DNA of 64,000 nt. It comes from Streptomyces sp. NRRL F-2580. GTDB lineage: Bacteria > Actinomycetota > Actinomycetes > Streptomycetales > Streptomycetaceae. A program made the translations under genes and the position numbers. The stretch lies in assembly GCF_000720115.1 (NCBI RefSeq), contig NZ_JOIR01000027.1:19403-83402 (forward strand), in the 5' to 3' direction. This document shows, piece after piece, positions 18,578-27,952 of the stretch (positions are counted from its first letter, which is position 1; every line of letters starts with the position of its first letter). The notes under the pieces were generated by a model, which saw only the letters and a program-made list of their open reading frames with translations, did not search any database and had not been told where the DNA came from.

Positions 18578-21500
18578 TCAGCCCCCGTAGAACAGTTCCT
18601 CGACCACCGCCCGGGCACGGCGGGTGATGCGACGGTAGTCGTCCAGCATCTCCCCGACCGTGCCTTCGGCGTATCCGAGGTAGCGGCCGACCGCGGCGAG
18701 TTCGCGGGCCTCCGACGGAAAGGTGTCCCCGGCGCGGCCGCGGACCAGCATCACGGCGTTGCGGACCCGGGTGGCCAGCACCCAGGCCTCGTCGAGGATC
18801 TGCGCCTCGTCGGTCGGGATCAGTCCGGCCGCGTGGGCGGCGGCGAGGGCCTGGCGGGTACGGGTGGTGCGCAGGCCCGGTTCGGCCCAGGCGTGCCGCA
18901 TCTGGATCAGCTGGACGGTCCACTCGACGTCGCTGAGGCCGCCGCGGCCGAGTTTGGTGTGCAGGGTGGAGTCGGCGCCGCGCGGCATCCGCTCCGACTC
19001 CATGCGGGCCTTGAGCCGGCGGATCTCGCGTACGGCGTCCTCGCCGAGGCCTTCCATCGGGTAGCGGAGCGGGTCGATGAGCTCGATGAAGCGGCCGCCG
19101 AGGTCGGCGTCGCCCGCGACGGGCTCGGCGCGCAGCAGGGCCTGGCTCTCCCACGTGAGGGACCAGCGCCGGTAGTAGGCGGCGTAGGAGGAGAGCGTGC
19201 GCACGAGCGGGCCGGAGCGGCCCTCGGGGCGCAGGTCGGCGTCGATGAGCAGCGGCGGGTCGGCGGTGGGCAGCTGGAGCAGCCGGCGCATCTCGGCGAT
19301 CACGGTCTGGGCGGCCTTCGCGGCCTCCTGTTCGTCGACCCCCTCGCGGGGTTCGTGGACGAAGAGGACGTCGGCGTCGGAGCCGTAGCCGAGCTCGTGC
19401 CCGCCGAAGCGGCCGACGCCGATCACCGCGAACCGGGTGGGCAGGGTGTCGCCGTAGTGGCTGTGGACGGCGGCGCGCAGGGCTCCGGCGATGGTGGCGG
19501 CGGTGAGGTCGGAGACGGCGCCGCCGACCCGGTCGACGAGGGCGCCGTGGTCCTCCTCGGCCGGATTGTCCTCCGTACCGTAGGAGCCGATGATGTCGGC
19601 CGCGGTCGTACGGAAGAGCTCGCGGCGGCGCACGCCGCGGGCGGCGGCGACGGCGGCCTCGGCGGTGTCGGCGCGGCCGACGGCGGCCATGACCTCCTGT
19701 TCGAGGGCCTCGTGGGTACGGGGCTGCAGGCCTTCGGGGTCGCCGAGCAGGGCGACGGCCTCGGGGGCGCGCATCAGCAGGTCGGGGGCGAGGCGGCCGG
19801 CGGACAGGACGCGGGCGAGGTTCTCGGCGGCGGCGCCCTCGTCGCGCAGCAGCCGCAGGTACCAGGGGGTCTTGCCGAGGGCGTCGGAGACCTTGCGGAA
19901 GCCCAGCAGGCCGGCGTCCGGATCGGCGGAGTCGGCGAACCAGCCGAGCAGCACCGGCAGCAGGGTGCGCTGGATGGCGGCCTTGCGGGTGACGCCGGAG
20001 GAGAGCGCTTCGAGGTGGCGCAGGGCGGCGGCCGGGTCGGCGTACCCGAGGGCTTCGAGGCGCTGGCCGGCGGCGCGCGGGGAGAGCCGGGTCTCGCCGG
20101 GGGTGAGCTGGGCGACGGCGTCGAGCAGCGGCCGGTAGAAGAGCTTCTCGTGCAGGCGGCGGACGACGGATGCGTGCCGGCGCCAGGCCTTGTTGAGTTC
20201 GGCGACGGGCTCGGTGCGCAGGCCCATGGAGCGGCCCAGGCGCCGCAGGTCGCTCTCGTCCTCGGGGACGAGGTGGGTGCGGCGCAGCCGGTAGAGCTGG
20301 ATGCGGTGCTCCATGGCGCGCAGGAAGCGGTACGCGTCGTGCAGCTGGGCGGCGTCGGCGCGGCCGACGTAGCCGCCGGCGGCGAGGGCGTGGAGGGCGT
20401 CGAGGGTGGTGCCGGAGTGCAGGGTGGCGTCGCTGCGGCCGTGCACGAGCTGGAGCAGCTGGACGGCGAACTCGACGTCGCGCAGGCCGCCGGGGCCGAG
20501 TTTGAGCTCGCGGTCGACCTGGGCGGCGGGGATGTTGTCGACGACGCGGCGGCGCATCTTCTGCACGTCGGGTACGAAGTTCTCGCGCTCGGCGGCCTGC
20601 CAGACCAGGGGCGTTATGGCGTCGATGTACTGCCGGCCGAGGTCGGGGTCGCCGGCCACGGCACGGGCCTTGAGGAGGGCCTGGAACTCCCAGGTCTTGG
20701 CCCAGCGCTGGTAGTAGGCGAGGTGGGAGGCGAGGGTGCGGACCAGCGGGCCGTTGCGGCCCTCGGGGCGGAGGTTGGCGTCGACGGGCCAGATGGTGCC
20801 CTCGACGGTGGTCTCGGAGCAGATCCGCATGAGGTGGGAGGCCAGGCGGGTGGCGGCCTGGATGCCCTTGCCCTCGTCCGTGCCGTCCCCTACGGCTCCG
20901 CCGTGGGGAGACCCCACTGCCGCCTCCCCGACGAAGATCACGTCGACGTCGGAGACGTAGTTGAGCTCGTTGCCGCCGCACTTGCCCATCGCGATGACGG
21001 CGAGTCGGCACTGCGCCGCGTCCTCGGGGGCGGCGGCGGAGGCGATCCGCAGGGCCGCGCGGAGGGTGGCGGTGGCGAGGTCGGCGAGCTCGGCGGCGGT
21101 CTGGGCGACGTCGATGGTCCCGCAGACGTCGCGGGCGGCGATCGAGAGCAGGCAGCGGCGGTAGGCGACGCGCAGGTCGACGGGGTCGTGGGCGTCAGCG
21201 AGGCCGCGTTCGAACTCGGGGAGTCCGGGGTGCAGGTCGGCGGCCTCGTAGGTGACGAGGGTGAGCCAGTCGCGGGGGTGGCGGGCGAGGTGGTCGCCGA
21301 GGGCCTCGGAGGCGCCGAGGACGCCGAGGAGGCGGTCGCGCAGCGGTTTGGCGCTGACGAGGGTGTCGAGGAACCCGGACAGCTCGTCGGGCGGCTGCGC
21401 CTCGGCGAGGCGTACGAGCCCGAGGAGGGCGAGGTCGGGGTCGGCGGTCGCCCCGAGGGCGTCGAGCAGCACCGGATCGGCGCGTACGGCCGCCAGCGCG

Positions 21501-21595
21501 TCGGCGTCGAGCAGCCGGGCGGCGGCGGAGGGGTCGGTGAAACCGCTGCGGAGCAGCCGGATGAAGGTGCTGCTCCTGCGTCCCGGGACTGTCAT
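18578..21595 (-). CDS. glnE: Glutamine synthetase adenylyltransferase/adenylyl-removing enzyme
   Basis: A 1,005-residue bifunctional GlnE that adds AMP to, or removes it from, glutamine synthetase according to nitrogen status. ATG 21593-21595 follows GGGAGG. Two nucleotidyltransferase domains are visible: the N-terminal one with GGNELNYVSDVDVIFV and the C-terminal one with GGHELGYGSDADVLFV, each followed by helical GlnD-type bundles (NLRPEGRNGPLVRTLASHLAYYQRW; DLRPEGRSGPLVRT). Length matches actinobacterial GlnE (about 1,000). A GlnA2-type glutamine synthetase lies downstream at 46.5 kb, separated by the integrated element. A short stretch after VDVIFVG (AAVGSPHGGAVGDGTDEG) is encoded by a palindromic sequence and may be an insertion. 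Confidence 0.95.
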   Translation of the reverse strand: MTVPGRRSSTFIRLLRSGFTDPSAAARLLDADALAAVRADPVLLDALGATADPDLALLGLVRLAEAQPPDELSGFLDTLVSAKPLRDRLLGVLGASEALGDHLARHPRDWLTLVTYEAADLHPGLPEFERGLADAHDPVDLRVAYRRCLLSIAARDVCGTIDVAQTAAELADLATATLRAALRIASAAAPEDAAQCRLAVIAMGKCGGNELNYVSDVDVIFVGEAAVGSPHGGAVGDGTDEGKGIQAATRLASHLMRICSETTVEGTIWPVDANLRPEGRNGPLVRTLASHLAYYQRWAKTWEFQALLKARAVAGDPDLGRQYIDAITPLVWQAAERENFVPDVQKMRRRVVDNIPAAQVDRELKLGPGGLRDVEFAVQLLQLVHGRSDATLHSGTTLDALHALAAGGYVGRADAAQLHDAYRFLRAMEHRIQLYRLRRTHLVPEDESDLRRLGRSMGLRTEPVAELNKAWRRHASVVRRLHEKLFYRPLLDAVAQLTPGETRLSPRAAGQRLEALGYADPAAALRHLEALSSGVTRKAAIQRTLLPVLLGWFADSADPDAGLLGFRKVSDALGKTPWYLRLLRDEGAAAENLARVLSAGRLAPDLLMRAPEAVALLGDPEGLQPRTHEALEQEVMAAVGRADTAEAAVAAARGVRRRELFRTTAADIIGSYGTEDNPAEEDHGALVDRVGGAVSDLTAATIAGALRAAVHSHYGDTLPTRFAVIGVGRFGGHELGYGSDADVLFVHEPREGVDEQEAAKAAQTVIAEMRRLLQLPTADPPLLIDADLRPEGRSGPLVRTLSSYAAYYRRWSLTWESQALLRAEPVAGDADLGGRFIELIDPLRYPMEGLGEDAVREIRRLKARMESERMPRGADSTLHTKLGRGGLSDVEWTVQLIQMRHAWAEPGLRTTRTRQALAAAHAAGLIPTDEAQILDEAWVLATRVRNAVMLVRGRAGDTFPSEARELAAVGRYLGYAEGTVGEMLDDYRRITRRARAVVEELFYGG
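20887..20917. repeat. Palindromic element within glnE coding sequence
   Basis: Two nested hairpins sit in the coding sequence: arms CCCCTACGGC and GCCGTGGGG (20887-20908) and the perfect GTGGGG/CCCCAC (20903-20917). They encode the low-complexity stretch after the first catalytic motif, which does not look conserved as judged from memory of GlnE sequences. Confidence 0.45.
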
Positions 21596-21698
21596 CCCGC
21601 CGCCTCCCGCGGTTGTCGCTGCCACTGCCCTGGCGTGCCTGGGGTGAGCGTAGCCGGAGCAGGCGTTCGACTCACCGGCAGTACCATGACGGGGATTA

Positions 21699-21711
21699 TC
21701 GGATTATCCGA
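21699..21711. promoter_or_regulatory. Palindrome upstream of deacetylase gene
   Basis: TCGGATTATCCGA is a perfect 13-base palindrome in a locally AT-rich patch about 54 bases before the start at 21765. It could be an operator for the rightward gene or for glnE, which starts about 100 bases to the left. The protein that binds is unknown. Confidence 0.4.
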
Positions 21712-21764
21712 ATACTTAGGGTGTGATGGGGCCCGCTCCCCGCCGACCGGCCACGAGGAGCCCC

Positions 21765-24700
21765 ATGTCCGACGGACACCCCGGCGACACCGGAGCCTGG
21801 GTCCACCCGCCGGCAGCCTGGCCGCCGCCCGAGGGTCCCGACGCGGCCGCGGCCGACGCGGCCCGTCACCAGACCTACCAGGCCGAGCACCTCCAGCCCC
21901 ACCCGACTCACCAGTCTCACCAGACTCACCAGACTCACCAGACTCACCAGTCTCACCAGAACCAACAGCCCTACCCGCTGCACCCGGCCGGATCGGCCTA
22001 CGCCCCGTACGAGGCCCAGCAGGCCGGGGCGGGCTACACGCCGCACCAGGCCCAGCAGGCCGAGTGGACCGAGTGGACCCACGCGCCGCACGAGTCCCAG
22101 CAGACCCAACCGTCGTACGGGACCCAGCCGAACCAGCACGCCCACCGGGCCGGGGAGGCCTACGCGCCGCAGCAGGCCGGGGAGGCCCGGTACGCGCACC
22201 CGCCCCACCAGGCGGGGGAAGCCTACTGGCCTCAGCAGGCCCAACAGCCGCCACAGGCCCACCCGTCCCACCAGGCGGAGCCGGCACAGCACGCCTACCA
22301 GGGCCACCGGCCTCGCCAGACCGAGCAGGGCCACCCTCCGCACGCGCCCGAGCAGGCCCAGCAGGCGTACCCGCCCCACCAGGGCGGGGAAGCCTGGGCC
22401 CATGGGCTTCAGCAGACCCAACACGCTCAGCAGGTACACCCGTTCACACCGCCTCACGGGTCCGCCCCGCCTTACCCGTCGCAGTCGTCCCACCAGACCC
22501 AGCAGGCCCACCAAGTCCAGCAGTCCCAGGCCCACCGGCCCCACGAGGCCGCGCCGACCCACCCGTCGTACGGGGACCCGCAGGTCCAACACGCCCACCT
22601 GCCCCACCAGGCCGGGGAGACCCGGGCCTACCCGTTCCACGCGCCGCACGGGGCCGAACCGGCCCAACACGCCTACCTGCCCCACCAGATCGGGGAAGTC
22701 CAGGCCCACCCGACCCACGAAGCCCAACAGGTCCAGCACGCCTACCTGCCCTCCCAGGCCGGGGAGGCCCGGGCGTACGGGCCTGGGCGGGCCCAGCGGG
22801 CCCACCCGTCTCACGAGGCCGAGCCGGCCCAGCACGCCCACCCCTCTCCCCGGACCCAGCACGTCCCGGCCGACCAGCAACAGCGGGCTCCGCAGGGCGA
22901 CGTACCCGAGGCGGACGGAGCCGCCGGGGGGCGGAAGGCCGCGCGGCTGGCCCGTGAGGCCGAAGGTACCGGTGGCGGCGGCCGGCGGGGCCGCGCGAAG
23001 GCCCCCGCCGCGCCGCCGACCGCACGCGGGCGCCGCCGCAGCGGCGGCAAGGACGGCTCCGGCGACGGGTTCGGGGCCGGCCCCGAGGCGGCGGGCGACC
23101 GCGAAGCGCCGCCGAACCCCCGCCACCGCCGGGCCCGCCTCGTCAAGGCTGTCGCCTTCTGCGCCGCCACCGCCGCCTGCGGCATGCTCGTGATCCGCGG
23201 CAACGAGGCCCTCGAAGGCCTCGCCTCCCCCGCCGACCCCGAGGGCGCGGCCACCGCCCCCGTGGCCGTCGCCGACGCTCCGGACCCCGGCCGGGTGCTC
23301 CAGATCATCGCCCACCCCGACGACGACCTGTACTTCATGAATCCGGACCTGCGTTACTCCATATCCGCCGGCCACCCCGTGACCTCGGTCTACCTCACCT
23401 CCGGAGAGGCCGACGGCATCAACGCGGTCGCCGGCAAGGAGGCCGGGACCGCGCCCAACAAGCCCGCGTACGCCGAGGCCCGCCAGAACGGCATCCGCGC
23501 CGCCTACGCCAAGATGGCCACCGGCGACCGCGGCAGCGCCTGGAAGCGCAGCGTCGTCCCGACCAAGGGCGGCGGCCACGCCGAGGTCGACGTCCTCGTC
23601 GCCAAGCCCCAGGTCAACCTGGTCTGGCTACAGCTCCGCGAGGCCGGCAACGTCTACGCCGACGTCCCCGAGAGCCTGCACGGCCTGTGGGACGGAAAGG
23701 TCGCCCGGCTGGATTCGATGGTCGCCTCCGGCTCCCCGGTCAAGCAGAGGTTCTCGTACTCGAAGGACCAGGTCGTCCAGACCCTCGTCGGCGTGCTGGA
23801 GCAGTACAAGCCGACGGCCGTCCGCTCCCAGGACCCGACCCCCGGCCGGTTCCCCGACACCAAGCGGTACACCGACCACCAGGACCACTTCTACGGCGCC
23901 CGCTTCGTGCAACTGGCCACCGCCGCCTACGCGAAGGACGTCAAGGACCGCCCGCACTTCGCGGTGCAGAACTACCTCGGCTACTTCAACGGCTCCCTCC
24001 CCAGCGCGCTGGACCCGGACGAGGCCAAGGAGAAGCTGGACATCCTGGACACGTACGCCTGGCTCGACCGGCAGAACCACTGCGGCAGCGACGCCGGCTG
24101 CGGCGACCTCAAGATCTCCGACCATCCGGGCGGCAACCGGTGGTCGGACTCCATCAACTACGCCCGCGGCAACAGCACCACCTGGCTGACCTCCGACAAG
24201 GAACTCGGGCTGTGGGCCTTCAAGGTGCTCGACGGCCAGGTCGCCGTCTGGCACCGGCCCGGTCTGGTCGGCCGCTGGAAGGGGCCGGACCTGCTGCCCG
24301 GCACCGGCATGGACCCGGGCGTGAGCACCGTCACCCTCAAGGACGGCCGGATAGCCGCCTTCGGCACCCGTACCTCCTTCGGCGCGAAGCCCACCGACTA
24401 CAAGCGCGAGGTCGTCTACACCGTCCAGGAGCGGGCGGGGGCGGACCGGTTCGGGGAGTGGCAGTCGCTCGGCACCCCCGAGGTCGCGGACGAGAACTGG
24501 ACCTCCGACATCAGCTCCCCGGCCGTCTCGGTCGACGGCACCGGGCAGGCGGCGGCGTACGTCCGCGACGGTTCGTACACCCTGCGCGGCAGGGTGCAGC
24601 AGGAGGACGGCAGTTGGGGGCCCTGGGAGAAGTACGGCGGCGCCGATCTGCACGGCAGCCCGGCCACTGCGACCGACGGCGCCGGGCGGCGCATGGTGTT

Positions 24701-25205
24701 CTCCGCGACCTCCAAGACGGTGGTCGGCTGGGTGCAGCCGAAGCCGGGCGCCCCGCTGGGCCCGGTCTCGCCGACGGGGCTGCCGGACACCACGCTCCCG
24801 CTGACCGCGGAGGGCCGGGAGGGCGGGGTGCGGCTGTGGTTCCGCAAGCCCGGTTCGGGCAACGTCCGTACGGCCCTGATGACGGGTGACGGCGGGCTGA
24901 AGCTGAACAACATGACCGACCTCGGCGGGCTCCAGGGCTTCGGCTCGGTGACGGCGAGCGGTCACGTGCTGGCGGGCCGTTCGGCGGGCGGGCAGCTGGG
25001 CTCGGAGGTCGGTCCGGGCCGGCCGTGGGAGCGGTCCCCGCTGATGTTCGTCGGCGCGCCGTCCTCCGTGATGCTCGGGAAGAGCATGGTCAGTCTGGCG
25101 GTGGTGGGGCTCGACGCGCGGCTGTACGTGACCTCTTCGGCCGACGCGCCGGACGCGTACCTGGCGCCGTGGCAGCCGGTGGGCCCGCGCAACACGGCGC
25201 CGTAG
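21765..25205 (+). CDS. Membrane-anchored PIG-L-type deacetylase with His/Gln/Pro-rich N-terminus
   Basis: A 1,146-residue protein. ATG 21765 was chosen because GAGGAG lies five bases before it. Residues 1 to about 400 are low-complexity, rich in His, Gln, Pro and Ala, including tandem THQ/SHQ repeats. A basic stretch leads to one membrane segment (VKAVAFCAATAACGMLVI, about 458-478), so the remainder is probably outside the cell. The PIG-L/LmbE domain begins at IIAHPDDDLYFMNPD (zinc-binding HPDDD near residue 516) and includes the later His motif YTDHQDHFYGARF. The C-terminal 400 residues contain repeated W-G-D/DGRIAAF-type segments suggesting a beta-propeller lectin-like fold. Family members remove acetyl groups from GlcNAc-containing substrates; the substrate here is unknown. 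Paralogue follows at 25534. Confidence 0.82.
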   Translation: MSDGHPGDTGAWVHPPAAWPPPEGPDAAAADAARHQTYQAEHLQPHPTHQSHQTHQTHQTHQSHQNQQPYPLHPAGSAYAPYEAQQAGAGYTPHQAQQAEWTEWTHAPHESQQTQPSYGTQPNQHAHRAGEAYAPQQAGEARYAHPPHQAGEAYWPQQAQQPPQAHPSHQAEPAQHAYQGHRPRQTEQGHPPHAPEQAQQAYPPHQGGEAWAHGLQQTQHAQQVHPFTPPHGSAPPYPSQSSHQTQQAHQVQQSQAHRPHEAAPTHPSYGDPQVQHAHLPHQAGETRAYPFHAPHGAEPAQHAYLPHQIGEVQAHPTHEAQQVQHAYLPSQAGEARAYGPGRAQRAHPSHEAEPAQHAHPSPRTQHVPADQQQRAPQGDVPEADGAAGGRKAARLAREAEGTGGGGRRGRAKAPAAPPTARGRRRSGGKDGSGDGFGAGPEAAGDREAPPNPRHRRARLVKAVAFCAATAACGMLVIRGNEALEGLASPADPEGAATAPVAVADAPDPGRVLQIIAHPDDDLYFMNPDLRYSISAGHPVTSVYLTSGEADGINAVAGKEAGTAPNKPAYAEARQNGIRAAYAKMATGDRGSAWKRSVVPTKGGGHAEVDVLVAKPQVNLVWLQLREAGNVYADVPESLHGLWDGKVARLDSMVASGSPVKQRFSYSKDQVVQTLVGVLEQYKPTAVRSQDPTPGRFPDTKRYTDHQDHFYGARFVQLATAAYAKDVKDRPHFAVQNYLGYFNGSLPSALDPDEAKEKLDILDTYAWLDRQNHCGSDAGCGDLKISDHPGGNRWSDSINYARGNSTTWLTSDKELGLWAFKVLDGQVAVWHRPGLVGRWKGPDLLPGTGMDPGVSTVTLKDGRIAAFGTRTSFGAKPTDYKREVVYTVQERAGADRFGEWQSLGTPEVADENWTSDISSPAVSVDGTGQAAAYVRDGSYTLRGRVQQEDGSWGPWEKYGGADLHGSPATATDGAGRRMVFSATSKTVVGWVQPKPGAPLGPVSPTGLPDTTLPLTAEGREGGVRLWFRKPGSGNVRTALMTGDGGLKLNNMTDLGGLQGFGSVTASGHVLAGRSAGGQLGSEVGPGRPWERSPLMFVGAPSSVMLGKSMVSLAVVGLDARLYVTSSADAPDAYLAPWQPVGPRNTAP

Positions 25206-25322
25206 GGCAAGGACTCGTAGGGCAAGGACTCGTAGGGCAAGGACTCGTAGGGCAAGGACTCGTAGGGCAAGGGCTCGTAGGGCAAGGGCTCGTAGGGCAA
25301 GGGCTCGTAGGGCACGGCCCGC
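25203..25322 (+). repeat. Eight tandem 15-base repeats containing stop codons
   Basis: The unit TAGGGCAAGGACTCG is repeated four times exactly, three times as TAGGGCAAGGGCTCG and once in degenerate form. The first TAG is the stop codon of the deacetylase gene. Because the unit is 15 bases, every copy repeats an in-frame stop. Confidence 0.9.
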
Positions 25323-25533
25323 AGAAAGGGGGCCAGAGGCGGACGAAGCGCCTCCACATCACGGCCACACCTCAGTCACATACCGGGATCAAGATCCCAC
25401 ACGGAACAATCACACCTGGACGCTTTCGGAAAGCGGCAGTCATCGGCCGAATCGGTGAACCAAGTTCCCCGTTTTGGCCTCTCTCTGACTGCTCAGCGGT
25501 TTCTCCGCCCGGAACGACCCAAGGCGTGACCCG

Positions 25534-27594
25534 ATGCCCGTGACCCGTCGTCGCTTCGCGGCTCTGCTCACCGTGCTGACAGCCGGCGCCACCGGCGTGC
25601 TCTCCGTGGCCACCGGCCAGCAGACCTCGGCCGAGGCCACCCAGGAGAAGGGCCCGACCGCCGTCCTGCCCGCGAGCGTCACCGCCGGGTCGGTCGTCCA
25701 GGTCGTCGCGCACCCCGACGACGACCTCTTCTTCATGAACCCGGACCTCAGCCGTTCCCTGCTGTCCGGCACCCAGGTCACCACCGCGTACCTCACCTCC
25801 GGCGAGTCCGACGGCCGCAACGAGGCCGTCGGCGGCGCGGCCAAGGACCCCGAGCAGCCCGCCGACCGCACCCACTACGCGGAGGCCCGGCAGAACGGCA
25901 TCCGCTCCGCGTACGCCCAGATGGCCACCGGCGACCGCACCAGCGCGTGGAAGCGCACGGTCATACCCACCGCCGGCGGCGGCCGGGCCGAGCTCGACGT
26001 CCTCATAGCGAAGCCGCAGGTCAACCTGGTGTGGCTGATGCTGCGCGAGGCGCGCAGCACGGGCGGGGACGCCCCCGAGAGCCTGCGCGGCCTGTGGAAC
26101 GGCCGGATAGCCTCGCTGGACGCGCAGCTGACCTCCGGCACCCCGGTCAAGCAGCCGTTCTCGTACACGAAGGACCAGCTCGTCCAGTCGATAGCCGGAG
26201 TCCTGGAGCTGTACCGGCCGACGACGATACGGATGCAGGACCCGACGCCGAACCGGTACGGGGACAGCGGCCGGTACACCGACCACCAGGACCACATGTA
26301 CGGGGCGCGCTTCGTGCAGGCCGCCACCGCCGCCTACGCCGCCCAGGTCCAGCGCCGCCCCCGCTTCTCGGTCCAGAGCTACCTCGGCTACCACAACAGC
26401 ACCCTGCCCCACTCGCTGGACCCGCAGACGGCCGAGGCGAAGACCAACTACCTGCGGACCTACGCCTGGCAGGACCACCAGGACCACTGCGGCAGCCCCT
26501 CGGGGTGCGGCGACCGCAAGGTCGCGGGCAACCCGACCGGGCGCAACTGGGCCCAGTCGCTGCGCTACACCCGCGCCGACAGCACCTCCTGGCTGACGCA
26601 GGGAACGCCGGGCCGGCTCTGGGCGTTCGCCGTACTCGACGGCCAGATGGCGTACTGGACGCGAGGGCCCGGCGGCGACTGGGCGGGCCCGGTCCTCCTC
26701 CCGGGCACGGGCATCGACCCGGGGGCGAACACCGCCCGCCTCCCCGACGGCCGCATCGCCGTCCTCGCCACCCGCACGTCTCTCGGCTCCGCGCCCGCCG
26801 ACTACCGGCGCGACGTCGTGTACGCCGTCCAGTCCGCGGCCGACGGGCCGTTCGGCCCGTGGCAGTCGCTCGGCACGCCCGAACGGACCGACGAGGAGGG
26901 CACCTCGGCGATCAGCGCCCCGGCGGCCGCCGTGGACGGGCAGGGCCTCCTCACGGTCTACCTGCGCGACTCCCGCCGCACCCTGCGCGCCACCGCCCAG
27001 CTGCCGGACGGCGGCTTCTCCCCCTGGCAGCGCCTCGGCGGCGAGGACCTGCAGGGCGACCCGGTGACGGCGGTCGACACCGCCGGGCGGCGCCACGTGT
27101 ACGCCACCACCACCAAGTCCGTGCTGGCCTGGACCCAGTCCGCCGCGGGCGCCACGCTGGCCGGGCCGTCACCGACGGGCCTGCCCGCGACGACGGTCCC
27201 CCTCTCGGCCTCCCCGGAGGGCGCGGGCGTCCGCCTGTACTTCCGCCGCCCCGACTCCGGGGTCGTGCGCACCGCCCTGGTCACGGCGGGCCCCTCCGCC
27301 AGGCCCCAGGTCTCCAGCGTCGCGGAGGCGGGCGGCCGGGCCGGCTACGGCGCGGTCGGCGCCGCGGGCCGCCTCGTGGCGGGCCGCGCGGAGAGCGGCA
27401 CCATCGGCACGACGGGCCTCGGCGGCCCCCCTGCCTGGACGGAATCCCGCATGCTCTTCGCCGGCGCCCCCTCGGCCGTCCTCGAACCCACCGGCACCAC
27501 CACGACAGCGGTCCTGGGCCTGGACGCCGAACTCCACACGACCACCACTCCCACCACCCCCACCCACCCCACCTGGCACCGCGCGGTCCACTGA
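25534..27594 (+). CDS. Secreted PIG-L-type deacetylase (paralogue)
   Basis: A 686-residue paralogue of the preceding gene without the His/Gln-rich tail and membrane anchor. It has instead a twin-arginine-like signal (TRRRFAALLTVLTAGATG). The catalytic domain starts with VVAHPDDDLFFMNPD (near residue 60) and includes YTDHQDHMYGARF, followed by the same C-terminal propeller-like region (LWAFAVLDGQMAYW; GPWQSLGTPE). The two genes are probably a tandem duplication, one membrane-bound and one secreted. A GTG six bases downstream of the ATG is an alternative start. In the uninterrupted chromosome this gene would converge on the glutamine synthetase gene. Confidence 0.85.
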   Translation: MPVTRRRFAALLTVLTAGATGVLSVATGQQTSAEATQEKGPTAVLPASVTAGSVVQVVAHPDDDLFFMNPDLSRSLLSGTQVTTAYLTSGESDGRNEAVGGAAKDPEQPADRTHYAEARQNGIRSAYAQMATGDRTSAWKRTVIPTAGGGRAELDVLIAKPQVNLVWLMLREARSTGGDAPESLRGLWNGRIASLDAQLTSGTPVKQPFSYTKDQLVQSIAGVLELYRPTTIRMQDPTPNRYGDSGRYTDHQDHMYGARFVQAATAAYAAQVQRRPRFSVQSYLGYHNSTLPHSLDPQTAEAKTNYLRTYAWQDHQDHCGSPSGCGDRKVAGNPTGRNWAQSLRYTRADSTSWLTQGTPGRLWAFAVLDGQMAYWTRGPGGDWAGPVLLPGTGIDPGANTARLPDGRIAVLATRTSLGSAPADYRRDVVYAVQSAADGPFGPWQSLGTPERTDEEGTSAISAPAAAVDGQGLLTVYLRDSRRTLRATAQLPDGGFSPWQRLGGEDLQGDPVTAVDTAGRRHVYATTTKSVLAWTQSAAGATLAGPSPTGLPATTVPLSASPEGAGVRLYFRRPDSGVVRTALVTAGPSARPQVSSVAEAGGRAGYGAVGAAGRLVAGRAESGTIGTTGLGGPPAWTESRMLFAGAPSAVLEPTGTTTTAVLGLDAELHTTTTPTTPTHPTWHRAVH

Positions 27595-27690
27595 CCGCCG
27601 ACTATTCAGCCGCGTTCCCCGAACCGTGGAACCAGTGCGCGACGGCGCGTCTCAAGATGCGTGAAGAGGCATCAGCAGGTCCACGGGACG

Positions 27691-27727
27691 ACTCCGGGCC
27701 GGCGGTCAATGACCACCGGCCCGGAGT
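27691..27727. terminator. Host-side terminator hairpin next to attL
   Basis: An inverted repeat (ACTCCGGGCCGG...CCGGCCCGGAGT) of about 18 bases per arm with one mismatch. It lies where the original 3' flank of the glutamine synthetase gene should be and probably served both convergent genes before the element inserted. It is very similar to the hairpin at 46,481-46,513. Confidence 0.65.
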
Positions 27728-27771
27728 GCCGTACGTGCCCCGATGGGGCTTTGAGCCGAGGTTAGAGGACC

Positions 27772-27849
27772 GGGAGGTTCTTGCGGAGTTCGAAGGCCGT
27801 GACCTCGCTGCGGTATTCCTCCCACTCCTGCTTCTTGTTGCGGAGGAAG
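27772..27849. other. attL: left copy of 78-bp attachment core
   Basis: This block matches 46,559-46,636 over 78 bases with a single difference (27,816 versus 46,603). On the minus strand it encodes the last residues of glutamine synthetase (RNKKQEWEEYRSEV to ELRKNLPVL) followed by a TAA stop at 27,765-27,767, but no upstream gene is attached. It is thus the old 3' end of the host gene displaced by integration. Confidence 0.9.
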
Positions 27850-27952
27850 TCATGTCTGCCTCAGCCACGAGGCGGCCCCTCTAAGGGCCCTATCTCAAGC
27901 AGCATCTGAGAGGCTGTCATTGGTCATCCACAGTGACCATCGGCCACCCTCC

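Noticed and set aside
18833..22957. A 1,374-codon plus-strand open frame across glnE and the deacetylase start
   Set aside because: It lies antisense to glnE and out of frame with the deacetylase, has no recognisable motif, and is explained by third-position G/C bias.
24962..25357. A minus-strand frame with repeated PYEPL/PYESL units
   Set aside because: The peptide repeats are only the reverse reading of the 15-base tandem repeat and the 3' end of the deacetylase gene; no ribosome-binding site.
27772..27849. tRNA gene at the attachment site
   Set aside because: AICEs often use tRNA genes, but the repeat encodes the glutamine synthetase C-terminus and cannot form a cloverleaf.
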